A stretch of DNA of 64,000 nt from Algoriphagus faecimaris (GCF_900101705.1 NZ_FNAC01000023.1:1-64000), one strand, 5' to 3'; shown: positions 54,791-63,992, numbered from the stretch's first letter. Notes: a model not told the origin generated them from the letters alone. Program-made: numbers and translations.

Positions 54791-55499
54791 CTTTGGTCAA
54801 TTCTAAAAATATATCCTCCAAACTTTCATTTTCTGGACTCACAAATTGTCGCTTGAGATTGGCTATGGTATCATTGCCAAGTATTTTCCCATCTTTCATG
54901 ATCATAATCCGATCAGCTATCGTCTCCACTGAATCAATCAAGTGTGTACTGACTAAAATGGTTTTCCCTGCTTCTTTGAGATTGGCAAAAATCCGCTTGG
55001 TATTTTTGATGGCTTTAGGATCCAATCCAATCATGGGCTCATCAAAAAATAAAACTTTCGGGTCCGGGAGAAGCGCACAGCAGATAGACACTTTCTGCCT
55101 CATCCCTTTAGACAAATCTCTTCCCAGTTTATCGGCTTTATCTATGAGATCATAAGTATCCAAAAGTTGTTCCCCTTTTTCTTTCCAATCCGTGACACCA
55201 TAGGCTTGAGCTATAAATTGCAAATGCTCCCTCACGGTCAGCAAATCATATACATAAGGCGTCTCGGGGATATAACTAAAAAACCGCTTAGCCTCCACTG
55301 ATAAGTGATCGTGGCCGCCGATTGTAATCTCTCCGGAAGTCTTGCGCAGCAATCCCACGATGCATTTCATGGTAGTACTTTTTCCCGCACCGTTGGGTCC
55401 CAAAAGTCCTACTACCTCACCGCCATCTAATGAAAAAGAAACGTCATCGACAGCTAAGTGCTTCCCATATTTTTTGATTAGGTTTTTTACTTGAAGCAT
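54777..55499 (-). CDS. ABC transporter ATP-binding protein
   Basis: A 240-residue nucleotide-binding subunit from the ATG at 55499 (MLQVKNLIKKYG); a frame to 55598 would add residues unrelated to the family and overlap the next gene's promoter. Walker A is GPNGAGKST, the signature is LSKGMRQK (a variant of LSGGQ common in exporters), Walker B is VLFFDEPMIGLD and the H-loop is STHLIDSVE. The layout is that of the DrrA/CcmA-type exporters. It overlaps the permease gene by 14 bases. Confidence 0.9.
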   Translation of the reverse strand: MLQVKNLIKKYGKHLAVDDVSFSLDGGEVVGLLGPNGAGKSTTMKCIVGLLRKTSGEITIGGHDHLSVEAKRFFSYIPETPYVYDLLTVREHLQFIAQAYGVTDWKEKGEQLLDTYDLIDKADKLGRDLSKGMRQKVSICCALLPDPKVLFFDEPMIGLDPKAIKNTKRIFANLKEAGKTILVSTHLIDSVETIADRIMIMKDGKILGNDTIANLKRQFVSPENESLEDIFLELTKDARD

Positions 55500-55512
55500 G
55501 AAAAGTGTATTT

Positions 55513-55546
55513 TTTGCTAAAACTAAATGACTTATGGGTAAGTTTG
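55513..55546 (+). promoter_or_regulatory. Promoter of the small barrel gene
   Basis: TTTG at 55513-55516 and TAAGTTTG at 55539-55546 (exact TAnnTTTG), with a 22-base spacer, slightly long. Transcription would start about 45 bases before the ATG at 55597. Confidence 0.45.
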
Positions 55547-55596
55547 TAATAAATGGAATCTTTTTTGAACAGGAAAAACAATAAACCCCTATTACC

Positions 55597-56205
55597 ATGA
55601 AAAAGCCTATCCTATTATTTACCTTATTCCTTATCAGTACTATCGGATTTTCTCAGCAAGCTGGTAAGTTTCGATTCGGGATGGATTTTGGTCCTGCTCT
55701 TCCAAAAGGCGGCGGGATAGGTGCATTGGTTAATCTAGAACCTAAAATCAACTTGGCAAACAACCTCAATTTGGGTATTCGAATGGGAATTGCAGCCTTG
55801 GCAAAAGATGTAACCATAACAACATTGAATGATAATTATGAAGGAGAAGTTTCTGCGAATGTTTCCGCTAGTGGCACACTTGATTATTATTTCAATAATG
55901 GCGGAAGCAACTTTGCTCCTTTTATAGGTGCGGGTTTTGGGTACTATGCCCTCAGCGCAGTAGAAGTAGATGCTACGACTATTGATAATACTGATGTGGG
56001 AGATTTGGAAGCGACTTTTGAATGGGCTCCAATGGTCCGAGCGGGAGTCGAACTAGGAAAGTTTAGGCTTGGAGCGGAATACAATTTTGTACCAAACAGT
56101 AATTTACAAGACCCTTCAGGCCAAGTCATTGGTGAAGCCGTCAATCAATATTTTGGATTTACCCTTGGGTTTTACATGGGTGGCGGCAGATGGAGAGGTA
56201 TCTAA
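55597..56205 (+). CDS. Small outer-membrane beta-barrel protein
   Basis: A 202-residue exported protein with a signal peptide (MKKPILLFTLFLISTIGFSQ). The remainder is a run of about eight amphipathic strands such as GKFRFGMDFGPAL, LNLGIRMGIAAL and FAPFIGAGFGYYAL, ending near FTLGFYMGGG, the pattern of an eight-stranded OmpA/OmpW-type barrel. It has no peptidoglycan-binding domain. A role as a small pore or structural barrel is likely, but function is unknown. It is followed by a strong bidirectional terminator. Confidence 0.85.
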   Translation: MKKPILLFTLFLISTIGFSQQAGKFRFGMDFGPALPKGGGIGALVNLEPKINLANNLNLGIRMGIAALAKDVTITTLNDNYEGEVSANVSASGTLDYYFNNGGSNFAPFIGAGFGYYALSAVEVDATTIDNTDVGDLEATFEWAPMVRAGVELGKFRLGAEYNFVPNSNLQDPSGQVIGEAVNQYFGFTLGFYMGGGRWRGI

Positions 56206-56243
56206 AAAAGGAAAAGTTTTAGACTAAAAATTCTTTAGAACAC

Positions 56244-56284
56244 AAAAAAGCGGCTGTCGAACTAGGAAAGACAGCCGCTTTTTT
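56244..56284. terminator. Bidirectional terminator
   Basis: AAAAAAGCGGCTGTC (56244-56258) pairs perfectly with GACAGCCGCTTTTTT (56270-56284). It serves the plus-strand barrel gene and the minus-strand pyrB. Confidence 0.92.
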
Positions 56285-56295
56285 TGAGGCTATAT

Positions 56296-57222
56296 CTAAT
56301 TTTTGGCACCAGCCAGCAAATACAATACTGCCATACGGACTGCAACTCCATTCTGAACCTGCTCCAAAATAATAGCATGGTTCGAATCCGCCACATCGGA
56401 GGAGAGTTCCACACCTCGATTGATCGGTCCCGGATGCATGATCACAATTTCCTTATCGAGTTGCTGAAGGAGTTTTTTATTGATCCCATAATACAAGGAG
56501 TATTCACGTAAACTGGGGAAATATTTGATTTGCTGACGCTCGAGCTGAATACGGAGCACATTGGCGACGTCACACCATTGCAGTGCTTTTTTGACATCGA
56601 GTTCCACTTTGACCCCAAGACTTTCGATATACTTAGGAATCAATGTAATGGGCCCACAGACCATCACTTCGGCGCCCATTTTTTGCAGGCAGAAAATATT
56701 GGAAAGCGCAACTCGAGAATGCAAAATATCTCCAATAATGGCAACTTTTTTACCTTCTAGGCTACCTAATTTTTCTCGAATAGAATAAGCATCTAGCAAG
56801 GCTTGCGTAGGGTGCTCATGGGTACCGTCTCCGGCATTGACTATATTGGCCTTGACATTTCTGGCCAAAAAATGTGGGGCTCCCGGACTGCTGTGTCTCA
56901 TCACTACCATATCGACTTTCATCGAAAGGATATTATTGACCGTATCGACCAAAGTCTCCCCTTTTTTTACAGAACTATTGCTTGAGGAAAAGTTTATCAC
57001 ATCAGCCGAAAGTCTTTTCTCTGCCAATTCGAAAGAAAGTCGAGTTCGCGTAGAATTTTCAAAAAACACATTGGCAATAGTAATATCCCTGAGAGAAGGC
57101 ACCTTTTTGATCGGGCGATTGATCACCTCTTTGAAGTTCTCAGCGGTGTCCAATATTAGCTGTATATCCTCTGCGCTGAGGTCTTTGATTCCAAGTAGGT
57201 GGCGGGAACTGAGTTGAGACAT
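56296..57222 (-). CDS. pyrB: Aspartate carbamoyltransferase, catalytic subunit
   Basis: A 308-residue enzyme that joins carbamoyl phosphate and aspartate in the first dedicated step of pyrimidine synthesis. The carbamoyl-phosphate motif STRTR is at 57-61 (FENSTRTRLSFELA), GDGTHEHPTQALLD is the central active-site loop, and HPGPINRGVE closes the aspartate site. The length matches the catalytic chain. It lies 3 bases after pyrR, so pyrR and pyrB are one unit. No regulatory subunit gene is present. Confidence 0.96.
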   Translation of the reverse strand: MSQLSSRHLLGIKDLSAEDIQLILDTAENFKEVINRPIKKVPSLRDITIANVFFENSTRTRLSFELAEKRLSADVINFSSSNSSVKKGETLVDTVNNILSMKVDMVVMRHSSPGAPHFLARNVKANIVNAGDGTHEHPTQALLDAYSIREKLGSLEGKKVAIIGDILHSRVALSNIFCLQKMGAEVMVCGPITLIPKYIESLGVKVELDVKKALQWCDVANVLRIQLERQQIKYFPSLREYSLYYGINKKLLQQLDKEIVIMHPGPINRGVELSSDVADSNHAIILEQVQNGVAVRMAVLYLLAGAKN

Positions 57223-57225
57223 GGT

Positions 57226-57774
57226 TTAATTTTTGACTTTCTCTGTGATCCAAACTGCATCCTTTTCCTGTCCCTGCGCGGCCCATTCTACGACTACATA
57301 CTGAGATTCAAGGGTATTGACTCGAATACCAAAATAGTCAGGCATGATGGGATAATCGCGGGTAAGTTTTCGATCCACCAGTACCATGAGTTCGACTTTT
57401 TGCGGACGGCCAAAAGCAATCATCGCGTCCATTGCTGCACGTACGCTTCGGCCTTTGTAGAGCACATCATCTACAAGAATGACATTTTTCCCTTCAACCA
57501 GAAAATCAATTTTCGTTTCATTGGCTTTCAGAGGGAAATCTCTTCTCCTGAAGTCATCTCTGTGAAAAGTAGCATCTAGATAGCCGAAAGGGATTTTTTT
57601 ACCCGAAATTCTCTCAAGAACAGGGGCCAAATGATCCAATAGAATTACCCCTCTTGGTTGAAGCCCCAAAAGTACCGTATTCTCAAAATCATGGTGGTTT
57701 TCGATCAATTGATGGCAAAATCGCTGCAGGATAATGCTGATTTGTTCTTGATCTAAGACTAGCCTTTTTTGCAT
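57226..57774 (-). CDS. pyrR: Bifunctional pyrimidine operon regulator/uracil phosphoribosyltransferase
   Basis: A 182-residue PyrR with the PRPP-binding motif VILVDDVLYKGRS at 98-110 and basic residues (RDDFRRRD) near 72-79. In Bacillus it binds pyr mRNA to regulate transcription and has weak uracil phosphoribosyltransferase activity; here the operon it would regulate may include pyrB just downstream. I see no recognisable PyrR-binding attenuator in the 3-base gap or the 34-base gap upstream, so regulation of this operon by PyrR is not visible in the sequence. Confidence 0.95.
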   Translation of the reverse strand: MQKRLVLDQEQISIILQRFCHQLIENHHDFENTVLLGLQPRGVILLDHLAPVLERISGKKIPFGYLDATFHRDDFRRRDFPLKANETKIDFLVEGKNVILVDDVLYKGRSVRAAMDAMIAFGRPQKVELMVLVDRKLTRDYPIMPDYFGIRVNTLESQYVVVEWAAQGQEKDAVWITEKVKN

Positions 57775-57808
57775 GGGTTGGATTTGCGGGTAAATATAAA
57801 AATAAATT

Positions 57809-59428
57809 CTACTTCAGTTTCTCTTCAGGCTCATACAAATCCCCCGCAAACAAAACTTTGGTCACAAAATATACGTCCCGACTAGCGCCTGAGCCGTTTT
57901 CTTTTTGATAGCGGATTTTTTGAGTACCCGATAGTAGGAAATATCGGTCGTACCAATGCACGAGTTGGAGTGTTTCTCGATTGGTCTGCGAGATCCGCTC
58001 ATTTTCATTCGTTAGTTTGATATCAAACTCAAGATTGTCAAACACTTTCTCTCCATCCTTGAAGTAGGCCAGCATAATCTTATCCTCTCTCACATAAGCA
58101 TGGTAGAGTTCATCATCGACTTTTGCCATTTCTCCAAAAGGCACCTGATACCTCGTCTGCATATTGTCAAAGGAGGCCGCATTATCCCAGAGAACTTGAC
58201 CCTCTTTTCCAAACTGTACAAAATGTGCTGAAAGGTAGGAAAACTCCGTATCGACTTGAAAGCCCGAAACAGGGTTAGTCGCAGAATTCAAAAAGAATAA
58301 ATCATTGGCACTTGCCATCCCCGGACGTGTCCATCTATCACTTCGGTACAGATTCATGGGAGAATTAATCCCCCTGAAGTTAGTTCTTGTGGTGATGATA
58401 TCATAATGATCAAAATACACCAACAAACCCTCTGGTGAATCGACTATGGCTCTGATCGCATAATTATTGCGGATAGTTGGCACCTTGCCTTTATTTACAT
58501 TTCTGTCTATCTCTCGATCCTTTCTGGCCTTAGCTCTCTCATCAAGGTAATTGTAAAAATTGGGAAAATCCTCCAAGGTATAAATCCTATCCTCATACTC
58601 TCCAAACTCATTGATATCCAACACATACATCCCCTGGTAAGAATCACGTCGATCCAACCCATAAGCCCCTACCATCATTTGTCTGTAGCCCTCTGATGAA
58701 AAAAGGAAGGCATTCATGATCTCTTGACCTTGCTCACCAAACTGTTCCACCTTGACTTCCCTCAGCAGGTTACCACTTAAGTCATAGGTATTAATGCTAA
58801 TCTCCCGCTCCCGATACTTCCCTTTTCTACTTAAGACCACCTCAAACGACTCAATTTCTTCCCGCTTTCTTACTTGCAGAATCTGTGTATCATTCCCATA
58901 AATCCCTTGCAAAGTATGGGTCGATTTATCATCCAAATCATATACTTGAATCACCGGACGGGTATCTGGCATTCCCATGACAATCACACTGCGACCTTGG
59001 ACCAAAAACTCATTTAACTCCATTTCCAAGAGATTGCCTAATGTATATTCAAATCCTTTTTTATCGTTGAGATTGATTTGGAGTACATATTTATTGGCTC
59101 CCACGGTTCTTCCTCTTTGAAAAAGCACAAAAAGGTATTCCTTATCTGTGTCGTATCCGACCATGTCATATCCATCTTTTACAGGAAGTTCGATCAAGCC
59201 CTCTGATTCGAGGTCTTCGTTGGAGACGAAGTATTGAAAGGTTCTTTTATTGAATTGACCTTTTTGGGGCAAAGTCCGAAATGACACCAAACCAAAGGCA
59301 GAAGGCACCATCTCAAATAAGGGATCAAAGTAATCCGACTCAACTTCATATCGAGACAAAAATTTCACTTGAGACTGTGCCGGCAAATAGAGAAACAAAC
59401 AAAATAAAAAGGGGACGAAATATTTCAT
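57809..59428 (-). CDS. Large exported protein of unknown function
   Basis: A 539-residue protein with a signal peptide (MKYFVPFLFCLFLYLPAQSQ). The mature part is a regular succession of beta-strands of the kind seen in propeller folds (repeats of hydrophobic-x-hydrophobic strands with DYD/GYDTD turns and KGFEYTLGN), and it lacks cysteines and catalytic motifs. The product is probably periplasmic or outer-membrane-attached. It overlaps the EVE gene by 4 bases and precedes pyrR by 34, so it belongs to the EVE-pyrR-pyrB unit. I do not recognise the family. Confidence 0.78.
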   Translation of the reverse strand: MKYFVPFLFCLFLYLPAQSQVKFLSRYEVESDYFDPLFEMVPSAFGLVSFRTLPQKGQFNKRTFQYFVSNEDLESEGLIELPVKDGYDMVGYDTDKEYLFVLFQRGRTVGANKYVLQINLNDKKGFEYTLGNLLEMELNEFLVQGRSVIVMGMPDTRPVIQVYDLDDKSTHTLQGIYGNDTQILQVRKREEIESFEVVLSRKGKYREREISINTYDLSGNLLREVKVEQFGEQGQEIMNAFLFSSEGYRQMMVGAYGLDRRDSYQGMYVLDINEFGEYEDRIYTLEDFPNFYNYLDERAKARKDREIDRNVNKGKVPTIRNNYAIRAIVDSPEGLLVYFDHYDIITTRTNFRGINSPMNLYRSDRWTRPGMASANDLFFLNSATNPVSGFQVDTEFSYLSAHFVQFGKEGQVLWDNAASFDNMQTRYQVPFGEMAKVDDELYHAYVREDKIMLAYFKDGEKVFDNLEFDIKLTNENERISQTNRETLQLVHWYDRYFLLSGTQKIRYQKENGSGASRDVYFVTKVLFAGDLYEPEEKLK

Positions 59429-59829
59429 TGGGCCATTTTGATCAATAGTTCAAATTCTTCTTTGCTCACCGGCAAAACGGAGAGGCGGGATTGCTTCAGC
59501 ATAGGTAATTGAGAAAGCCTTTCCTCTGCTTTGATTGCAGCAAGACTCACTGAAGATTTAAGTTTTTTGACAGCTTTCAAATCTACGGCAACCCAATCTT
59601 CGGCATTAGGCTCTGGATAGGCCTCAGTAGACACCTCTGCCAGTCCTACCACTGCTTTTTCTTTACCACTATGATAAAAAAGCACCTGATCTTTGAGCTT
59701 CATTTCCTTTAAATAGTTTCTTGCTTGATAATTCCGAACACCATCCCAGATATCGACACCTTTCTCCTCAAAATCCTCCCAAGAATACGAATTAGGTTCA
59801 CTTTTTACCATCCAATAATTACGATTCAT
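59425..59829 (-). CDS. EVE-domain protein
   Basis: A 134-residue protein almost entirely one EVE domain, a PUA-like fold that binds modified bases such as 5-methylcytosine or m6A. The start NYWMVKSEPNSYSWEDFEE is the family signature, with WDGVRNYQARNYLKEMK and VLFYHSG completing the ligand pocket. Its role may be in recognising modified RNA or DNA. It is first in a run with the exported protein, pyrR and pyrB, an unusual neighbourhood; its stop overlaps the next gene by 4 bases. Confidence 0.93.
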   Translation of the reverse strand: MNRNYWMVKSEPNSYSWEDFEEKGVDIWDGVRNYQARNYLKEMKLKDQVLFYHSGKEKAVVGLAEVSTEAYPEPNAEDWVAVDLKAVKKLKSSVSLAAIKAEERLSQLPMLKQSRLSVLPVSKEEFELLIKMAQ

Positions 59830-59980
59830 AAACTTTTACGTTTTCTATCTTTGAAAATATAAACCTACCAAGGTCACCAACGCCTTTCTAAAGGCAGGAA
59901 TTTAAGATAGATTTTTAAACTTTAAATTGAAACAATAATTCTGCACATTTGTCTCCATTAAAGCCTAAAATAGTAAAGTT

Positions 59981-61693
59981 TTGGACCACAAGACCATTTT
60001 AAAAAAAATCAAGCTCTGCATACAACTGATGGAGCTTCACGACGAAAACCCTTTTAAAATCCGCAGCTATCAGTCTGCCCTCAATTCCCTTGAGCGGGGA
60101 GATGCGGACATCATGAGTCTGAGTGAGCAGGAATTGAGCAAAACCCCAGGCGTGGGAAAAAGTATTCTCGAGGCTATTCTCTCTCTGAAGGCTTCTGAGT
60201 CTTTTCCCCAACTCGACCAACTGATCGAAAAAACTCCCCAGGGAATCCTCGAAGTGCTTCAAATAAAAGGCTTGGGACCTAAAAAAGTAAAAACCCTGTG
60301 GGAAGAATTGGGAATCACATCGACACATGAACTGATGGAGGCTTGTCAAAGTGGCAAAGTAGCCAAAATCAAAGGTTTTGGTGAAAAAACGCAAGAAACC
60401 ATCATTCAAAATCTAGAATTCAAAGCTTCCAACGCCGGGAAATGGCTATATGCAGACATAGAGGAAGTGATCGAACAGCTGAGTAAAATACTCGAGGAGC
60501 AGATTTCTGATGCCGAAGTAAAAGTGGTGGGGGAATTCGCCCGCAAAATGGAAATCATTTCTACCGCGGAATGGCTGATAGGTTCGGATGCACTTTTTGC
60601 AAAAAAGAAACAGATTAAAGCTGTAGAAAACTTTGAGGTAGACCTCAAAAGCTCTGGGCCACTATGCCTACGGGGTAAGATAAAAGATCTGGATTTAAAT
60701 TTTGCCGTTCACTTTTGCGAGCTGAAAGAATTTGCGGCAAAGCACTACAGTTTGAGTGCCTCTCCCCTACACTTGCAGACTTTGATCGATGAGCAAGAGA
60801 CAGTCGCAGACAAGCTGATGAAAAATGGTTTTAAGGATGATACCGAATTTTTCAACCAAAATAATCTCCAATACATCCCTATCGAAATGCGAGAAGGATT
60901 TGATGAAATCAGCCTAGCCAAAGAGGCTAAGATTCCCCAACTTTTGGAAGAAAAAGACCTCAAGGGGATTTTGCACAATCACTCCACCTATAGCGACGGA
61001 AAACATAGCCTTCGGCAAATGGCCGAATACTGTAAAGAGTTGGGCTATGAATACTTGGGTATTTCGGATCACTCGAGGACAGCTAGCTACGCGGGCGGGC
61101 TGGAGATCGAGAAAGTTCTCAAACAACACGAAGAGATAGACACTCTCAATCAAGAACTTGCCCCTTTCCGGATTTTCAAAGGAATCGAGAGCGATATACT
61201 TGGAGATGGCAGCCTGGATTATCCCGAGGAAATTCTTTCCAAGTTTGACTTTATCGTCTCCTCAGTTCACTCCATCCTGAATATGGATATTACTCGAGCC
61301 ACAAATCGCCTGCTCACTGCGATCAAAAACCCCTATACCACCATCCTTGGTCATCCGACAGGTAGGCTTTTGCTCCGAAGAGAAGGTTATCCCATCGATC
61401 ACAAAACAATCATCGATGCCTGTGCTGAGCATAATGTAGTGATCGAAATCAACGCTAACCCCTGGCGCTTAGATTTGGATTGGAGATGGGTTCGCTATGC
61501 TATGGAAAAAGGCGTGAAACTAGCCATCAACCCCGATGCACATGAAATGGAAGGCTATGCGGACATGAAGTACGGAGTCTTAGTGGGAAGAAAAGGAGGC
61601 TTAACTTCCCATTTGACATTAAATGCCATGAACCGAGAAGAAATTACTCAATATTTCGAAAACCGAAAGGCTAAAATCAAGCAAACAAATTAA
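59981..61693 (+). CDS. PolX-like protein with degenerate polymerase site and intact PHP nuclease
   Basis: A 570-residue protein with a TTG start (MDHKTILKKIK); the alternative M17 would cut off the family's N-terminal helix. It has a helix-hairpin-helix DNA-binding part (1-150), a polymerase-palm part (150-320) and a C-terminal PHP domain. The palm motif that usually reads GSxRR...DID is here GEFARKME...AEW (184-198), so both catalytic Asp positions are lost (A196, W198) and the third is N240. The PHP metal residues appear intact: H332, H334, D339, H364, E403, H430, H458, D519 and H521. It is most likely a 3'-5' exonuclease/phosphatase with DNA-binding function in base repair rather than a polymerase. 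Confidence 0.9.
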   Translation: MDHKTILKKIKLCIQLMELHDENPFKIRSYQSALNSLERGDADIMSLSEQELSKTPGVGKSILEAILSLKASESFPQLDQLIEKTPQGILEVLQIKGLGPKKVKTLWEELGITSTHELMEACQSGKVAKIKGFGEKTQETIIQNLEFKASNAGKWLYADIEEVIEQLSKILEEQISDAEVKVVGEFARKMEIISTAEWLIGSDALFAKKKQIKAVENFEVDLKSSGPLCLRGKIKDLDLNFAVHFCELKEFAAKHYSLSASPLHLQTLIDEQETVADKLMKNGFKDDTEFFNQNNLQYIPIEMREGFDEISLAKEAKIPQLLEEKDLKGILHNHSTYSDGKHSLRQMAEYCKELGYEYLGISDHSRTASYAGGLEIEKVLKQHEEIDTLNQELAPFRIFKGIESDILGDGSLDYPEEILSKFDFIVSSVHSILNMDITRATNRLLTAIKNPYTTILGHPTGRLLLRREGYPIDHKTIIDACAEHNVVIEINANPWRLDLDWRWVRYAMEKGVKLAINPDAHEMEGYADMKYGVLVGRKGGLTSHLTLNAMNREEITQYFENRKAKIKQTN

Positions 61694-61746
61694 ACATGTG
61701 ATATAAATTTCAGTTACCTACCCAAACAAACCCAAATCCAAATAGT

Positions 61747-62343
61747 ATGAACAAAATCAATTCTCTTATCCTTGTATTTGCAATGGTCATTTTTGGAAGC
61801 TTCTCAGCCATGGCTCAGATCCAAGCTCCCGCATTGAGTCCTGCAGCGAGTGTTTCCCAGATTGTCGGATTCACCAAAATCAGCATCGACTACTCCTCTC
61901 CTGCCGTAAAGGGAAGAAAAATCTTCGGTGAAATCGAAAAATACGATGTCACTTGGAGAGCCGGTGCCAATGCCCAAACGATTATCGAATTCAGTACTCC
62001 TGTCAGCATCGGAGGCAAAACTCTTAGAGCTGGTAAATACTCTATATTCATGACTCCTGCAGAAAGTGGCGATTGGACCGTTCACTTGAATAGCAAAGCC
62101 GCTTCAGTTTTTGCCTACATGAAAGAAGGGAAAATTGACGAAGAAGCGGTTGCCAAAGATGATGCAATTGCGTTGAAAGGTACCACCGAAAGAGGAGGAA
62201 ATACGGAACGTCTTCAGTACCATATTTCCGCTGAAGATAATAAAATAGCCAAGGTGACCATGGCATGGGAAGGGGTAAAGGTCTCCTTTATGATAGACAC
62301 ACTCGTAGATCAAAAAATGGAACAGTTTAAGAGTCAGTTTTAA
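61747..62343 (+). CDS. DUF2911 exported protein
   Basis: A 198-residue protein with a signal peptide (MNKINSLILVFAMVIFGSFSAMAQ). The mature part has the DUF2911 pattern: ISIDYSSPAVKGRKIFGEIE, YDVTWRAGANAQTIIEFSTP, LRAGKYSIFMTPAESGDW and later MAWEGVKVSFMI. The domain is a small beta-rich fold common in Bacteroidota of unknown biochemical role. It is likely periplasmic. It follows the PolX gene by 53 bases and ends at a hairpin terminator. Confidence 0.88.
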   Translation: MNKINSLILVFAMVIFGSFSAMAQIQAPALSPAASVSQIVGFTKISIDYSSPAVKGRKIFGEIEKYDVTWRAGANAQTIIEFSTPVSIGGKTLRAGKYSIFMTPAESGDWTVHLNSKAASVFAYMKEGKIDEEAVAKDDAIALKGTTERGGNTERLQYHISAEDNKIAKVTMAWEGVKVSFMIDTLVDQKMEQFKSQF

Positions 62344-62365
62344 GGTCCAACCGATTTCTCTTTCC

Positions 62366-62396
62366 AAAATCCCAGCTAAAACGGCTGGGATTTTTG
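62366..62396 (+). terminator. Terminator of the DUF2911 gene
   Basis: AAATCCCAGC (62367-62376) pairs with GCTGGGATTT (62384-62393) and runs into a T tract. Confidence 0.87.
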
Positions 62397-62448
62397 TTTT
62401 TATGCCTTTGCTATCGATAGCTTTACAATAGAGACCAAATCAAAAATT

Positions 62449-63288
62449 ATGACACCTATCCTCAAAGCAGAAGAACTTAAAAAGATCAGTGCTATATCAA
62501 ATTTTATCCTAGTAGATGCCAGAAACAGTACTGATCCCAAAGCGCTCTTTGAGCAGGGCCACCTGAAGGGAGCAGTTTTTGTAGATCCAAACCTGGAATT
62601 GGCAGCTATCAAAGCAAACTTGGCGGATGGAGGTCGGCATCCGCTACCCAATGTTTCTGACTTTTGTTTTGTTTTGGGGAATTTGGGAATTGAGCCCAAT
62701 ACGCATGTGGTAGTTTACGATGATCAAAACGGGGCGAATTCAGCTTCAAGATTTTGGTGGATGCTTCGGGCTTTGGGACATGATCGGGTGCAGGTTTTAG
62801 AAGGTGGCATTCAAGCGGCTATAGAAAAAGAATTCCCCTTGGAAAAAGGAAAATCAAAACCATCTCCAACATCCGCCTATCCTGGAGAAAAATGGAAACT
62901 TCCCATAGTCACAATGGCCGAAGTGGAAGAAAAAGTAGGGGAAAATGGAACCGTAGTCATCGATGTCCGATCTGCTGAGCGATACCGGGGCGAGCAAGAG
63001 CCCATCGATCTAATTGCTGGCCATATTCCGGGAGCTATCAATATCCCCCTCACAGAAAACATGGATACGAATGGCCGATTTTTAAATCCCGAGAAATTAA
63101 AATCGAAATATGAATCTTATTTAAATGAAAATGAAGAAGTGATTGTGCACTGTGGTTCCGGAGTTTCGGTCTGTCACACCCTGCTGGCCATGGACTATGC
63201 TGGACTAAAGATCCCCAAACTCTTCGTAGGTTCATGGAGTGAATGGAGTAGAAACAATAAACCGATTGGCAAAACAGAAAAACCGTGA
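62449..63288 (+). CDS. Two-domain rhodanese (sulfurtransferase)
   Basis: A 279-residue protein with two tandem rhodanese domains (about 1-130, inactive; about 155-275, active). The catalytic cysteine is C235 in the loop HCGSGVSVC; the CGSGVS sequence is close to the CG(S/T)GVT loop of 3-mercaptopyruvate sulfurtransferases rather than the CRxGx(R/T) of thiosulfate enzymes. It transfers sulfane sulfur from mercaptopyruvate or thiosulfate to acceptors such as cyanide or thiols. Its stop overlaps the next gene's GTG start by 4 bases. Confidence 0.92.
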   Translation: MTPILKAEELKKISAISNFILVDARNSTDPKALFEQGHLKGAVFVDPNLELAAIKANLADGGRHPLPNVSDFCFVLGNLGIEPNTHVVVYDDQNGANSASRFWWMLRALGHDRVQVLEGGIQAAIEKEFPLEKGKSKPSPTSAYPGEKWKLPIVTMAEVEEKVGENGTVVIDVRSAERYRGEQEPIDLIAGHIPGAINIPLTENMDTNGRFLNPEKLKSKYESYLNENEEVIVHCGSGVSVCHTLLAMDYAGLKIPKLFVGSWSEWSRNNKPIGKTEKP

Positions 63289-63941
63289 TTTTTAAGAGAA
63301 AGTCCATCAAAGTCAAGCGACCTCAAACCCCCTCCGAAGAGCCTGCCAATGCCCTTTCGCATGGTTTGGGGTTGATTTTGGCTTTGGTGGGTATTCCTTT
63401 TTTGCTGCTTAAATCCTTCTCTGAGGGTTCGCTGGCGTTTTTTATTACCAATCTCGCATTTTCCCTAGGAATCTTAATGGTTTACAGTTTCTCTACTGCC
63501 TACCATGCAGCAATCCGTCCAAAGAGGAAAGCTCAACTTCAGATTTGGGATCATATTTCGATTTATTTCCTGATAGCAGGCTCTTACAGTCCTATGCTAT
63601 GGACTATATTAGATACTAAGCAGGCTTATATTTTCCTTTCTGTAATATGGATCTCGGTTTTTATTGGCACTTTTTTCAAAGTCTTTTTCACTGGAAAGTT
63701 CAAAACTCTTTCGGTCATCATATATCTCACAATGGGTTGGTTGGCCTTGTTTTTCCTTAACGATTTGATTGAAAAACTCAGCTTTTCGCAGCTTCTTTGG
63801 ATCGGTGCAGGCGGGCTTTCGTACACTATCGGAGTATATTTTTATGTAAAAAGCGATAAGCTTTATTACCATACCATTTGGCACATGTTTGTTTTAGGAG
63901 GTACTATCGCTCATTTTATTGCCATTTCCCTACTGATCTAA
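63285..63941 (+). CDS. Hemolysin III family membrane protein (PAQR-like)
   Basis: A 218-residue integral membrane protein with seven helices, starting with GTG that overlaps the rhodanese stop (GTGA). The conserved motifs of the PAQR/hemolysin III family are present: SEEPANALSHGLGL in the first segment, STAYHAAIRP, and HTIWHMFVLGGTIAHF near the end, with the metal-binding His/Asp set of that family. Despite the name it is probably not a toxin; TrhA-type members affect membrane lipid homeostasis. The coupling to the rhodanese is only positional. Confidence 0.9.
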   Translation: MIFKRKSIKVKRPQTPSEEPANALSHGLGLILALVGIPFLLLKSFSEGSLAFFITNLAFSLGILMVYSFSTAYHAAIRPKRKAQLQIWDHISIYFLIAGSYSPMLWTILDTKQAYIFLSVIWISVFIGTFFKVFFTGKFKTLSVIIYLTMGWLALFFLNDLIEKLSFSQLLWIGAGGLSYTIGVYFYVKSDKLYYHTIWHMFVLGGTIAHFIAISLLI

Positions 63942-63946
63942 TTCAA

Positions 63947-63992
63947 AAAAAGAATTTCCCATTGGTCAAAAATTAGAATTCTTTTGACAATA
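63947..63992 (+). terminator. Possible weak terminator at the window end
   Basis: AAAGAATT (63948-63956) can pair with AATTCTTT (63977-63984) across a long loop, followed by a T-rich run. The stem is A/T only, so it is weak. Confidence 0.3.
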
